The notes under the pieces are model-generated. The model was not told the origin of the DNA. It searched no databases and saw nothing but the letters and a program-made list of their open reading frames with translations. The position numbers and the translations under genes are program-made. DNA of 64,000 nt, taken from the NCBI RefSeq assembly GCF_015694405.1, contig NZ_JADQDB010000003.1, forward strand, positions 372,001 through 436,000, in the 5' to 3' direction. Below are positions 9,767-18,525 of this stretch, piece after piece (the first letter of the stretch is position 1; every line of letters starts with the position of its first letter). Origin of the DNA: Pelagibacterium limicola (GTDB lineage: Bacteria > Pseudomonadota > Alphaproteobacteria > Rhizobiales > Devosiaceae).

Positions 9767-10660
9767 ATGGCACAGGCTGCGCGGCGCATTGGGATATTGC
9801 GAAACCTTTCGGCCAAGTTTGCCTCGGTTCCCATGATCCTCACAGCGCTCATTGTCTATTTAGGATTTTCTCTGTGGACCATTCTGTATTCGTTCACGAA
9901 CTCCAGACTGCTTCCGCAGACCAACTGGGTAGGCCTTGCACAGTACGAACGACTGTGGTCGACCCGACGCTGGCTCATCTCCATTGAGAACCTCATGATT
10001 TATGGTTCTTCAATGCTGGTACTTTCTCTGGTCATCGGCTTCGTTCTGGCCGCGCTTTTGGACCAGAAGATCCGCTTCGAGAACACTTACAGGGCGATAC
10101 TGCTCTATCCTTACGCCCTGAGTTTCATTGTGACTGGACTTGTGTGGCAATGGCTACTCAACCCGGACCTTGGAGTTCAACATTTCGTCAGGGGGCTTGG
10201 TTTCCCTGACTTCGTATTTGATCCCCTTTCCAGTTCCGATTTCGTGCTCTTCGGCGTCATCGCCGCGGCGCTATGGCACGGGACCGGGCTCGTTATGTGC
10301 CTGATGCTGGCCGGTCTGCGCGGCATTGATGAGGACATCTGGAAGGCGACGCGCGTTGAGGGCATCCCCCAGTGGAAAACGTATCTGTTTGTCGTAATCC
10401 CGATGATGAAGCCGGTTTTCGTGACGACCCTTGTTTTGATCACGTCCGGCATAATCAAGCTGTACGACCTCGTCATCGCCCAGACCGGCGGCGGACCTGG
10501 GCTATCATCGGAAGTCCCGGCCAAATACGTGTTCGATTACATGTTCCAGTCTCAAAACCTGGCACAAGGATTCGCTGCCTCAACCATGATGCTTGCCGCC
10601 GTGGCCCTGGTCATCATTCCTTGGGCATTCCTGGAATTCGGGGGGAAAAAACGTGCATAA
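9767..10660 (+). CDS. Sugar ABC transporter permease (MalF/UgpA type)
   Basis: An inner-membrane permease with about six transmembrane segments (LTALIVYLGFSLWTILYSF, then LVLSLVIGFVLAALL). The coupling-helix EAA-like loop that contacts the ATPase is at ATRVEGIPQWKTYLFVVIPMM. I chose the ATG at 9767 because AAGGAG precedes it by eight bases; an in-frame ATG at 9719 has no ribosome site and would add 16 hydrophilic residues. It lies 69 bases after the binding-protein gene and overlaps the next permease by eight bases, so the two are translationally coupled. Confidence 0.9.
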   Translation: MAQAARRIGILRNLSAKFASVPMILTALIVYLGFSLWTILYSFTNSRLLPQTNWVGLAQYERLWSTRRWLISIENLMIYGSSMLVLSLVIGFVLAALLDQKIRFENTYRAILLYPYALSFIVTGLVWQWLLNPDLGVQHFVRGLGFPDFVFDPLSSSDFVLFGVIAAALWHGTGLVMCLMLAGLRGIDEDIWKATRVEGIPQWKTYLFVVIPMMKPVFVTTLVLITSGIIKLYDLVIAQTGGGPGLSSEVPAKYVFDYMFQSQNLAQGFAASTMMLAAVALVIIPWAFLEFGGKKRA

Positions 10661-11594
10661 GCTTCAAGTCTCTAACGCTGAAATCGCTTCGAACGGTTCG
10701 GATGCCAGAGTAATGATCGGTCCGCGCGGCATGAAGCCGGTACGCCGACTTTCGCCTCGCAACGTAATCATCTACGGCACCCTTACAATCCTGGCACTCT
10801 ACTATCTGCTGCCGCTCTACGTGATGGTGGTAACGTCTCTCAAGGGAATGCCGGAAATCCGCATGGGGAATATCTTTGCCCCGCCGGTGGAACTGACTTT
10901 CGAGCCTTGGATTCAGGCTTGGGCCCACACATGCACAGGACTGAGTTGCGATGGGCTTTCGCGAGGATTCTTCAACTCTGTAAAGATTACCATCCCCTCG
11001 GTCATCGTTTCGATCGCCGTAGCGTCGGTGAACGGCTACGCCTTGGCCAACTGGCGCTTTAAAGGCGCCGACATCTTCTTCACTATCCTGATCATCGGGG
11101 CATTCATCCCCTACCAAGTCATGATCTATCCGATGGTCATCCTGCTCAGGGAAATGGGCCTTTACGGGTCGCTTGGCGGTCTCGTTCTCGTGCACACCGT
11201 GTTCGGTATGCCGATCCTTACCCTTCTGTTCAGGAACTATTTCAGTTCACTACCCGAGGAATTGTTCAAGGCTGCCCGTGTCGATGGGGCCGGATTCTGG
11301 AGCATCTATTTCAATATCATGCTGCCCATGTCGCTGCCCATATTCGTTGTTGCCATCATACTTCAGGTTACGGGCATCTGGAATGACTTCCTGTTCGGCG
11401 TGATCTTCACACGCCCGGAGAACTATCCGATGACCGTCCAGCTGAACAACATCGTGAACTCGGTTCAGGGCGTCAAGGAATACAACGTCAACATGGCGGC
11501 CACCGTGCTAACCGGCCTTGTTCCGCTCGCAATTTATTTCGCTTCAGGCAAACTCTTTGTCCGCGGCATTGCCGCCGGCGCCGTCAAAGGATGA
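10653..11594 (+). CDS. Sugar ABC transporter permease (MalG/UgpE type)
   Basis: The second permease of the importer: six predicted membrane spans, with the EAA loop at EELFKAARVDGAGFWSIYF. The likely start is GTG at 10653, inside the end of the preceding gene, with a G-rich stretch (10640-10645) as ribosome site. The ATG at 10713 is a less likely alternative. The periplasmic insert containing CTGLSCDGLSR (two Cys) after the first helix is longer than in MalG and typical of the glucose/mannose-type permeases. The gene overlaps the ATPase gene by four bases (ATGA). Confidence 0.88.
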   Translation: MHKLQVSNAEIASNGSDARVMIGPRGMKPVRRLSPRNVIIYGTLTILALYYLLPLYVMVVTSLKGMPEIRMGNIFAPPVELTFEPWIQAWAHTCTGLSCDGLSRGFFNSVKITIPSVIVSIAVASVNGYALANWRFKGADIFFTILIIGAFIPYQVMIYPMVILLREMGLYGSLGGLVLVHTVFGMPILTLLFRNYFSSLPEELFKAARVDGAGFWSIYFNIMLPMSLPIFVVAIILQVTGIWNDFLFGVIFTRPENYPMTVQLNNIVNSVQGVKEYNVNMAATVLTGLVPLAIYFASGKLFVRGIAAGAVKG

Positions 11595-12676
11595 AACAGA
11601 TGGAACCCAGCATCCTCATAAATCAACTGACCCTGAACTACGGTCCGGTCGAGGTGCTCAAGAAGCTCGACCTGGACGTTCCCAAGGGAGAGTTTCTCGT
11701 TCTGCTTGGATCGTCGGGCTGTGGCAAGTCGACACTCCTCAACTGTATCGCCGGGCTACTTGAGCCAACCGATGGCCAAATTCATATCAATGGCAGGAAT
11801 GTTACCTGGGAAGAACCTTCTCGGCGCGGCATTGGCATGGTGTTCCAATCCTATGCGCTTTACCCACAAATGACGGTTGAAAAAAACCTTACTTTTGGAC
11901 TCAAGAATGCAAAGGTACCACGCAATGAGATTGCCGAGCGTGTCGCACGTGCCGCCGGAATCCTGCAGATCGAACCGCTGCTCAAGCGCAGACCTTCAGC
12001 ATTGTCCGGCGGACAGCGACAGCGCGTCGCCATCGGGCGCGCTCTAGTCCGCGACGTCGACGTATTCCTGTTTGATGAGCCCCTTTCGAACTTGGACGCA
12101 AAGCTGCGCGCAGAGTTGCGCGTCGAGATCAAGCGCCTGCATCAGAATCTGGGCAACACAATGATCTACGTTACGCACGACCAGGTAGAGGCAATGACGC
12201 TCGCTGATCGTATCGCGATCATGCGCGGCGGAGAGATCATGCAACTCGCCAGCCCCTCCGAAATTTACAACCTCCCGGTAAACAAGTACGTCGCTTCTTT
12301 TATCGGATCACCATCGATGAATTTCTTCGAGGCTGTATTGGGTCAGGGCGAAATCAAGCTCAAGGAACTATCCTTTCCCCAGCAAGATTATCAATGGTCT
12401 TCCGAACAGCGTTCGGGACAGGTCTGGTTCGGGGTTCGTCCTGAACATGTTGTGAGCGGAGACGCGCTTGGCAAATGCAAGACTCAGTTTGATGTCGTTG
12501 TGGATATGGTGGAGCCAATGGGTTCAGAAACTCTGGTCTGGGCCAAGCTTGCTGGGGAACCGTTCCGCTTCCGACTCGACGGGCAGACCCGAATTGTCAA
12601 GGGTGATACTGTAAGGGTCGGTTTTGACCTTTCACTCGCGTCCATGTTCGACGCCCAAACCGAGCGGCGCATCTAG
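11591..12676 (+). CDS. ABC transporter ATP-binding protein (MalK/UgpC type)
   Basis: The ATPase that drives the sugar importer, 361 residues, normal for the MalK group. Motifs: Walker A GSSGCGKST (40-48), signature LSGGQ (138-142), Walker B FLFDEP (159-164) and H-loop His196 (VTHDQVEAMT). A C-terminal TOBE-like regulatory domain runs from about residue 240 (VRPEHV near 277). ATGA overlaps the stop of the upstream permease. The glycosidase gene follows after 57 bases, probably in the same operon. Confidence 0.95.
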   Translation: MKQMEPSILINQLTLNYGPVEVLKKLDLDVPKGEFLVLLGSSGCGKSTLLNCIAGLLEPTDGQIHINGRNVTWEEPSRRGIGMVFQSYALYPQMTVEKNLTFGLKNAKVPRNEIAERVARAAGILQIEPLLKRRPSALSGGQRQRVAIGRALVRDVDVFLFDEPLSNLDAKLRAELRVEIKRLHQNLGNTMIYVTHDQVEAMTLADRIAIMRGGEIMQLASPSEIYNLPVNKYVASFIGSPSMNFFEAVLGQGEIKLKELSFPQQDYQWSSEQRSGQVWFGVRPEHVVSGDALGKCKTQFDVVVDMVEPMGSETLVWAKLAGEPFRFRLDGQTRIVKGDTVRVGFDLSLASMFDAQTERRI

Positions 12677-12733
12677 AATGTCCGGTTCCGCCGCCAGTCC
12701 CCTCCTCTCTGCGAGGCATGCCTGGGTTTTGAA

Positions 12734-14431
12734 ATGGGTAGGTTGAATATCGCTTTCGGTGATCGATCGCTCAGTGCAGCACCGTTCAATCTCGACGACG
12801 CCGATCTGGCATGGGTCCGATCGACTTTCGATGCATTGAATCTCGACCAGAAGCTCGGCCAGCTCATCATCCCCATTTGCAGGGATCTTTCCGCTGAGGC
12901 GCTTGACCAACAACTGGCATTGGGCGTGGGAGGCCTTCACCGCCTCCCGCGCCGCGCCGAAGCCGAATTGCGTGATAGCGCAGCCTATGCGCAGTTGAAA
13001 GCCGCAACTCCGCTGCTTATGACGTGCGACATTGAGTTCTCCGAGAAGAGCAGTGTGGGCTCTGGCACCTTTTTCCCAAATCAAATGGCGATCGGGGCAA
13101 CAGGCGACCGCGTTCACGCGACACGCATGGGTGCAATGGCCGCTCGCGAAGCAGGCTATCTTGGCTTCAACCTCAGTTGGTCGCCGATAGGCGACTTGGC
13201 CGCCAACTTTCGATCGAGCGTTGTGAACACGCGCGCTTTCGGGGCCGACCCAGCTGCGGTGAGCGCCTTTGTAATGGAGTACCACCGGGGTGCACGCGAG
13301 AACGGCTTCGCGACATGTCTCAAGCATTGGCCTGGTGATGGCGTGGACGATCGCGACCAGCATTTCGTAACATCGCGCAATTCTCTGCCACTGGACGAAT
13401 GGCGTACAAGCTTCGGCAAAATCTACGCTGACGCCATTGCCGATGGTGTACAAATCATTATGGCCGGACATATCACCTTGCCAGCCTATGGGGCTTCTTT
13501 GGGCGATGACGCTGACAGTCCGCAGCATATGCCTGCATCGCTCAATGCCGACCTTAGCATCCGCCTTCTGCGGCAGGAGCTTGGATTCAATGGCGTCGTC
13601 GTTTCCGATGCGACACTTATGAATGGGTTTGGAGCGTGCGGGCCGCGTGAAACAATTGTTCCGATGTGCATCGAGAACGGATGCGACATCCTGCTTTTCC
13701 CCAAGGATACTCTGGAAGATATCGGTCACTTGCGACGCGGCTTGGAAACGGGGCTCTTGACCAAGGAGCGTTTAGACCAGGCCGTGCTGCGAGTGCTCGC
13801 GCTCAAGGCTTCGATGGGCCTTCACCTCTCGCGTGGCGCAATACCAGACAAGTCGAACAAACCGCAGAGGCTTGCATCTAAAGAACATCGCCAATGGGCA
13901 CGCGAAGCATCGGAAGCGGCCGTCACGCTGGTGAAAGATACTCAGCACCTGCTGCCTTTGCGCCCTGATAAGCATCGGCGGATTCTCCTCGCGCAACCGC
14001 AGGAGCGCTTCAGCCCATCCGGGCCGCTTCAGCCTCTTGAGATCGACCGGCTATTGCGCGAAGCCGGTTTCGAGGTTCATTGTTATCAGCCTGACGAGCC
14101 GATCGACGCTACGGCGTACGACATCGCAATGTATGTGCAGGCCGAAGAGGGCATGTCGGCCAAGGAGCATCTCGGGCCCCGCTGGAGCGAGTTCCACGGC
14201 CGCTTTCCCGCATCCATGAACCGTCTCTGGCACTGGCTGCCCACCATTTATGTGTCGCTCGGCACGCCGTTCCTGCTCTATCACATGCCCGAGTGCAAGA
14301 CGTTCGTAAACGCCTACTCCGCGATCCTGCCCATGCAGCAAGCGGTCGTCGATGCGCTAATGGGCAAAATTGCGTTCTCCGGCCGGAGCCCGGTCGATGC
14401 CTTCTGCGGGCTGCCCGAAGCAGAGAATTGA
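12734..14431 (+). CDS. Glycoside hydrolase family 3, NagZ-like (beta-N-acetylhexosaminidase/beta-glucosidase)
   Basis: Hydrolyses beta-glycosides, probably of the sugar imported by the preceding transporter. It has 565 residues with no signal peptide, so it is cytoplasmic. The TIM-barrel domain carries the NagZ-type motif KHWPGDG (197-203) with Asp208 and His210, the Asp-His pair that acts as acid/base in N-acetylglucosaminidases. The nucleophile Asp292 lies in VVVSDATLM, where NagZ usually has SDDLSM. A C-terminal domain from about residue 385 (EASEAAVTLVKD) makes it longer than single-domain NagZ (about 340) and more like two-domain GH3 enzymes. The start is uncertain: no strong ribosome site. 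Confidence 0.85.
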   Translation: MGRLNIAFGDRSLSAAPFNLDDADLAWVRSTFDALNLDQKLGQLIIPICRDLSAEALDQQLALGVGGLHRLPRRAEAELRDSAAYAQLKAATPLLMTCDIEFSEKSSVGSGTFFPNQMAIGATGDRVHATRMGAMAAREAGYLGFNLSWSPIGDLAANFRSSVVNTRAFGADPAAVSAFVMEYHRGARENGFATCLKHWPGDGVDDRDQHFVTSRNSLPLDEWRTSFGKIYADAIADGVQIIMAGHITLPAYGASLGDDADSPQHMPASLNADLSIRLLRQELGFNGVVVSDATLMNGFGACGPRETIVPMCIENGCDILLFPKDTLEDIGHLRRGLETGLLTKERLDQAVLRVLALKASMGLHLSRGAIPDKSNKPQRLASKEHRQWAREASEAAVTLVKDTQHLLPLRPDKHRRILLAQPQERFSPSGPLQPLEIDRLLREAGFEVHCYQPDEPIDATAYDIAMYVQAEEGMSAKEHLGPRWSEFHGRFPASMNRLWHWLPTIYVSLGTPFLLYHMPECKTFVNAYSAILPMQQAVVDALMGKIAFSGRSPVDAFCGLPEAEN

Positions 14432-14455
14432 TCCCTTGGCCGATGAGCCTGTCAC

Positions 14456-15010
14456 TCAGGACTTGGGTGGAAATACGCGCTCCCGGCCGTCCGATGGCGA
14501 CAGGTCGAACAGATCCGCAGTCATCGCGATAAGGCTGTAATAGCCGACAACGCCAACCAGATCGACCATCGCGTCCTTGCCCAAGGTCTCAAGAGCTTCG
14601 CGATAGAGCGCTTCAGGAACGCGATGCTCTTTCGCAAGGCTCTTGGTGACCTCGTACACAAGCCGGTCCTGCTGATTGTCAAGTTCGGGTACACGGCCGC
14701 TGCTGAGCGCATCGAGAAGTTCGGGCGAAAGACCAGCCTCCGCAGCGGACTGTTGATGAGCCCACCAGGGCAACTCGACCTTCCATTCGGCCAGGAGCGT
14801 CATGATCGCCAGTTCGGACAAGCGCTTGGGAAGCGAGGAATTGTAGCGGCAGTAGCTACCGAGCGTTTGCGCTGCCTCAGCCAGTTCAGGGCGATGAAGC
14901 CAGAGCGCGAGCGGACCGCGCACCCGGCCGCGCGGCCCGGCCATGATCATGTCATAGACCCGCTGCTGGTCGGGAGAAAGGTTATCGAAATCGGGGGGAG
15001 CCAGCCTCAT
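14456..15010 (-). CDS. Carboxymuconolactone decarboxylase/AhpD-like family protein
   Basis: A 184-residue all-helical protein of the CMD family. The family block ELAIMTLLAEWKVELPWWAH, then QQSAAEAGL, is near residues 65-95, with the conserved His that binds or protonates the substrate in decarboxylases. No CxxC is present, so it is not an AhpD-type peroxidase reductase. The ATG at 15010 is preferred over one four codons earlier because GAGG precedes it at the right distance. It follows the LnmK-like gene by 123 bases in the same direction and may be the last gene of the Nit1C-type operon. Its role there is unknown. Confidence 0.8.
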   Translation of the reverse strand: MRLAPPDFDNLSPDQQRVYDMIMAGPRGRVRGPLALWLHRPELAEAAQTLGSYCRYNSSLPKRLSELAIMTLLAEWKVELPWWAHQQSAAEAGLSPELLDALSSGRVPELDNQQDRLVYEVTKSLAKEHRVPEALYREALETLGKDAMVDLVGVVGYYSLIAMTADLFDLSPSDGRERVFPPKS

Positions 15011-15133
15011 CTTGCACCTCATACAGCTGGAAAAGGGATCGTAGCCCTATCCCAAGCATTGCTTTACGGTCTTAATCGTCCGGCTTCTGGTTGATCCGCA
15101 AGTTCCTTATTCATTAGCAGGACAAACTACAGG

Positions 15134-15976
15134 TTATGCGCAAGTGTTCGGCTGCGTTTCCGAAAGCACTGGACGCACATGCCGGGATGTTCTTACGCAG
15201 GCGATCAACAGCCCGTCGTCGCGAAATATTCCCATGCCCAGGCGGGTCTTCAAAACCTCAATGCTATCACCCTGGTCCAGATTGCCCAGATATACAACAT
15301 CCCTGCGTGCGAGCGGAGCAAGGCTTCTGTTCGTCTCCCACTGTGCACGTTCCGCCAATCGGGAAAAGACAGGGAAATACAGCAGACCGACCGCATTGAA
15401 ATCCAGACTTGGACAGGGCCTCTCGCGATACCCTTTGTCCGAAGCCGCGAGAAGCTCCTGACTGGATTTCGATACTTCCCGCGCGGCATTGTTCAGTGCA
15501 AGCAAGGTCGCGGGAGCACTTGGCAATTCGGCTTCACTGACAGTCCGGTTGCGCACAATCCGGCGATTGAGGCCGGATTCGTCGTGACTGACAAAGGTTG
15601 AGATCATCGAGAGCCGTGCCAGTTCCTGGCCTTGGTGGCAAACGGCGTGGATAGAACCCGTTCGTCCGCGACTTAGCCTGAATATACCGGACTTTATAAT
15701 AACTTCGGCACCTTGCAGACGTATCGTAGAGCGCGAAACTTCAAGGGAGGTCGCGCAGAATGCCGCATAGGCGGGACGGCCCTCGCTGTCGGTAAACACG
15801 GCCCGATCCAGGCCCGCGGCTTCGGCAATCAGCGACCAATGAATGTCACCGCATTCGCGTAAGAGCCATTGCTCGGAAAGCCCCTCAGGCGCGAGCTGTG
15901 CCATGCCAAGACGAATGGTACGGACCTGTTCGACAGGAGCGAGAGCACGATCCGCCAATGCCATGACTGCGCTCAT
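15134..15976 (-). CDS. LnmK-like protein, Pnap_2097 family (putative acyltransferase/decarboxylase)
   Basis: A 280-residue protein whose opening (IRLGMAQLAPEGLSEQWLL followed by RECGDIHW) resembles LnmK and the related Pnap_2097 family. LnmK is a double hot-dog-fold enzyme of leinamycin biosynthesis that transfers and decarboxylates methylmalonyl-CoA onto an acyl carrier protein. No acyl carrier gene is nearby. Its ATG overlaps the stop of the flavoprotein gene (ATGA), so it is translated with the Nit1C genes. A function in modifying or sequestering an acyl group in this pathway is possible but not shown. Assignment by remembered motifs; moderate certainty. Confidence 0.65.
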   Translation of the reverse strand: MSAVMALADRALAPVEQVRTIRLGMAQLAPEGLSEQWLLRECGDIHWSLIAEAAGLDRAVFTDSEGRPAYAAFCATSLEVSRSTIRLQGAEVIIKSGIFRLSRGRTGSIHAVCHQGQELARLSMISTFVSHDESGLNRRIVRNRTVSEAELPSAPATLLALNNAAREVSKSSQELLAASDKGYRERPCPSLDFNAVGLLYFPVFSRLAERAQWETNRSLAPLARRDVVYLGNLDQGDSIEVLKTRLGMGIFRDDGLLIACVRTSRHVRPVLSETQPNTCA

Positions 15977-17253
15977 TCGGCGGCTGCCACAGCGTCAGTA
16001 TTCGCGTTGCGTTCGATTATTTCGGCCAGATAGACACTGTCTTCTTCAATGCCGAGGAAACGGCCGGAGCCCCAGGTATTCAGCCATCCCAGGCCGATGA
16101 AATATAACCCCGGAGCTGCGGTAACGCCGCGATCGAACACCGGACGCCCCTTTTCGTCGAACACGTCCACTTCGAGCCAGCTATAGTTGGCCCTGAAACC
16201 GATCGCCCAAATGACCGAAGTGATGCCGAGTTCGGCAGCATCGATTTCGGTCACTTCGCTTTCCGGCTCCCATACCTTCTCGAAGGGTTGGGTCGATGGC
16301 GCATCAATGCCCTGGCGCTCGATATAGGCGTCGATCTGCTCGCAAATGCGAACATAGCTGGCATCGGCATCATCGAGGTTCTTCTTGAGGTCAGGCAGGA
16401 ATTCGATCCGGCTGCCGTCCATATCGGACAGCGAACCATAAAGCGACACGCCGTTTTCAAGGTGCCAGCGGCGCAGGTCGATTTCCTTGCCCCCGTCCCG
16501 GCCCGACATATAGTGGTTGGTCTGGGTCAGCGCTTTGACAGGGTCGGGGTGTTCAGCAATCGTAACGGCGTAGTGGCCAGCATCGTACAACCAATCGGTT
16601 GCGTCCCGGCCGCGATACTTGCGCGGGCTACGCGGTGCCGGGCCCACGGCAAGATGCACCTTGCGCCCCGCGCGCACGAAATCTTCCATGATCTGTACCC
16701 CAGACTGCCCGGTTCCCACGATCAATGTGGCACCGTTGGGCAGCTGGTCCGGGTTCCGATAGGACACCGAGTGCATCTGCATGATCGAAGGGTCGAGCCG
16801 TTTGGCATATGCCGGCTCGATCGGATTGTCATATCCGCCAGTGGCCACAACCACCTGATCGCAGGTCCATACGCCAGCAGAAGTTTCAACGACATATCCG
16901 CCGAGGGTGCGCGGCGAAACGCGGGTCACTTCAACATTTTCGACGATGTTGGGAGAAAAGGTCGACGCAAAGGCATCCAGATAATCGACGATTTCATTCC
17001 GGAGCATGAACCCATGCGGATCGGTGCCACCAAATTGCTTGTCGTAGTGGAAGCCGGGCAGACGGCATTGCCAGTTTGGCGTAACCAGGCAAAAGCTGTC
17101 CCAACGATTGACGCGCCAGGAATGAAATTTTTCATGGCGTTCAAACACCACGCTTTCGATATTCTTCTTGCCCAGATTATAGGCCACAGAAAGTCCGGCC
17201 TGCCCTCCGCCAACGATCACCACGGGAATATGCGGATGTGCGGTGTCATTCAT
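15973..17253 (-). CDS. nitH: MSMEG_0569-family flavin-dependent oxidoreductase (NitH-like)
   Basis: A flavoprotein monooxygenase-like enzyme of about 426 residues. An N-terminal FAD Rossmann motif (VVIVGGGQAGLSVAYNLG) is followed by a second dinucleotide motif (TLIVGTGQSGVQIMEDF) for NADPH and a C-terminal ATG-like region (GLYFIGLGWLNTWGSGRFLG). The start at 17253 follows AAGGA by seven bases; an upstream ATG at 17268 overlaps the previous stop but lacks a ribosome site. This family is restricted to Nit1C-type clusters, where it may oxygenate a cyanide-derived adduct or nitrile. The exact reaction is unknown. Confidence 0.88.
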   Translation of the reverse strand: MNDTAHPHIPVVIVGGGQAGLSVAYNLGKKNIESVVFERHEKFHSWRVNRWDSFCLVTPNWQCRLPGFHYDKQFGGTDPHGFMLRNEIVDYLDAFASTFSPNIVENVEVTRVSPRTLGGYVVETSAGVWTCDQVVVATGGYDNPIEPAYAKRLDPSIMQMHSVSYRNPDQLPNGATLIVGTGQSGVQIMEDFVRAGRKVHLAVGPAPRSPRKYRGRDATDWLYDAGHYAVTIAEHPDPVKALTQTNHYMSGRDGGKEIDLRRWHLENGVSLYGSLSDMDGSRIEFLPDLKKNLDDADASYVRICEQIDAYIERQGIDAPSTQPFEKVWEPESEVTEIDAAELGITSVIWAIGFRANYSWLEVDVFDEKGRPVFDRGVTAAPGLYFIGLGWLNTWGSGRFLGIEEDSVYLAEIIERNANTDAVAAAE

Positions 17254-17264
17254 GATCAGTTCCT

Positions 17265-17552
17265 TCATCTGGAAATCGACAGGCAGGTGACTTCGGCGCC
17301 CGCCTGTTGTGCAAATTGGGTTCCGCGAAGCTCGATCCGCTGCAACTGGTCCAGGGCTGAACTGCAGGCAAAGCCGTATTTGCGCTCAACCCGCTCGGAC
17401 GCCATGTTCAACGAAGATCTGGCCCGTTCAAGAAACTCGGGCAGCGGATAGCTCTGACCCGGGGTGAACCAATCGGTTATGACGCTGGAGGGGGAATAGC
17501 AGCGCTCTTCGCTGTTATCGGGCCAGCGCACATACCAGTACATCTCAGGCAT
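17265..17552 (-). CDS. nitG: MSMEG_0570-family nitrogen starvation response protein (NitG-like)
   Basis: A 95-residue protein that begins MPEMYWYVRWPDNSEERCYS, the hallmark opening of the MSMEG_0570 family, and contains the conserved KYGFACSSALDQL segment. The biochemical role is not known. The ATG at 17552 has GAGG six bases upstream and overlaps the end of the AIR-synthase-like gene by eight bases. It is a constant member of Nit1C clusters between the AIRS-like protein and the flavoprotein. Confidence 0.88.
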   Translation of the reverse strand: MPEMYWYVRWPDNSEERCYSPSSVITDWFTPGQSYPLPEFLERARSSLNMASERVERKYGFACSSALDQLQRIELRGTQFAQQAGAEVTCLSISR

Positions 17553-18525
17553 AATCCACCTCACTCGCGCGCAGGTTCAGGTAGGGGGTCTCCGCATGGT
17601 CCCAAAACAATGCCGTTTCCTCGCCCGCGCGGAGCCGGATTTTTGATCCGCGCACAATTTGGCCAATCGGCCCGGCCCAGACATCATGTGCAAGAAAACG
17701 ACCGCAGACTGTCTCAACGCTGTCCGGTGGGACCGCGAGCAGGAAGCCGAAGCTCGGGAAAGTCCGGAGCCAGCGCTCTACCGGCACCGCGCGGGGCCGT
17801 ATCAACCGGTCAACATCGATATCTATGCCCACTCCCGAGCATTCGGCCATCATCAGAGCGGTGCCGACAATACCACCCTGACTGATATCTTTTCCGGCGC
17901 AGACCAATTGCGTTTCCGAAAGAAAGGGCAGAATTTCGAGCTTATCTCTAAGCTGCCGGGGACTTTGCGATCCGGCTGCGAAAAAATTGTCGTAGTTCCT
18001 GTAGTCACCATTGAGGTCGATGGCCGCAACGAGCACATCGCCAGGCCGGGCCGCGAAACTGGAAATGATCGCCCTGGCGCGCCCCAGTATCGACACCGCC
18101 AGGCCAAGGCTGCCCGCTGCAAAATTCGTGTGACCGCCAAGGATCGGCACATCGTAGGCTGCGCCAGCGTCACGCAACCCCTCCAGCAAAGGACGTGCGG
18201 TAGCGGAATCCGGGGCCCACACCTGATCGAGCACGCCCACGGCTCGCCCGCCCATTGCCGCTATGTCGGAAATATTGACCATGAGGCCGCACCAGCCAGC
18301 AAACCACGGATCGTCATTGACGAAAGCCGGGATGAACCCCTCTCCGGCCAGAAGATCGAATGTGCCGTCGCCGCGCGGCAGAACCGCAGCATCGTCGCCC
18401 GGCCGCCCGGCACTCTTTGCCCCTATATCGAGCATGCCCGTCGCGGCACCAATGGCCAGCTTTGAGCGGATTGACGGATGCTGCCGCAGGCTCGCCGCCA
18501 GTTGTTGAACGTCAGCAATGCTCAT
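17545..18525 (-). CDS. nitF: Sll0787-family AIR synthase-like protein (NitF-like)
   Basis: A 326-residue member of the PurM/ThiL/SelD ATP-dependent superfamily. The N-terminal domain shows the GDDAAVLPRGDGTFDLLAG strand-loop and WFAGWCGLMVNISDIAAMGG, which build the ATP and metal site. The C-terminal domain carries KDISQGGIVGTALMMAE. Members phosphorylate or activate carboxyl or amide substrates. The role in Nit1C is unproven, perhaps activating an intermediate made by the nitrilase or radical SAM enzyme. The ATG at 18525 overlaps the GNAT stop (ATGA). In Mycobacterium the AIRS and GNAT parts are fused; here they are two genes. Confidence 0.87.
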   Translation of the reverse strand: MSIADVQQLAASLRQHPSIRSKLAIGAATGMLDIGAKSAGRPGDDAAVLPRGDGTFDLLAGEGFIPAFVNDDPWFAGWCGLMVNISDIAAMGGRAVGVLDQVWAPDSATARPLLEGLRDAGAAYDVPILGGHTNFAAGSLGLAVSILGRARAIISSFAARPGDVLVAAIDLNGDYRNYDNFFAAGSQSPRQLRDKLEILPFLSETQLVCAGKDISQGGIVGTALMMAECSGVGIDIDVDRLIRPRAVPVERWLRTFPSFGFLLAVPPDSVETVCGRFLAHDVWAGPIGQIVRGSKIRLRAGEETALFWDHAETPYLNLRASEVDYA

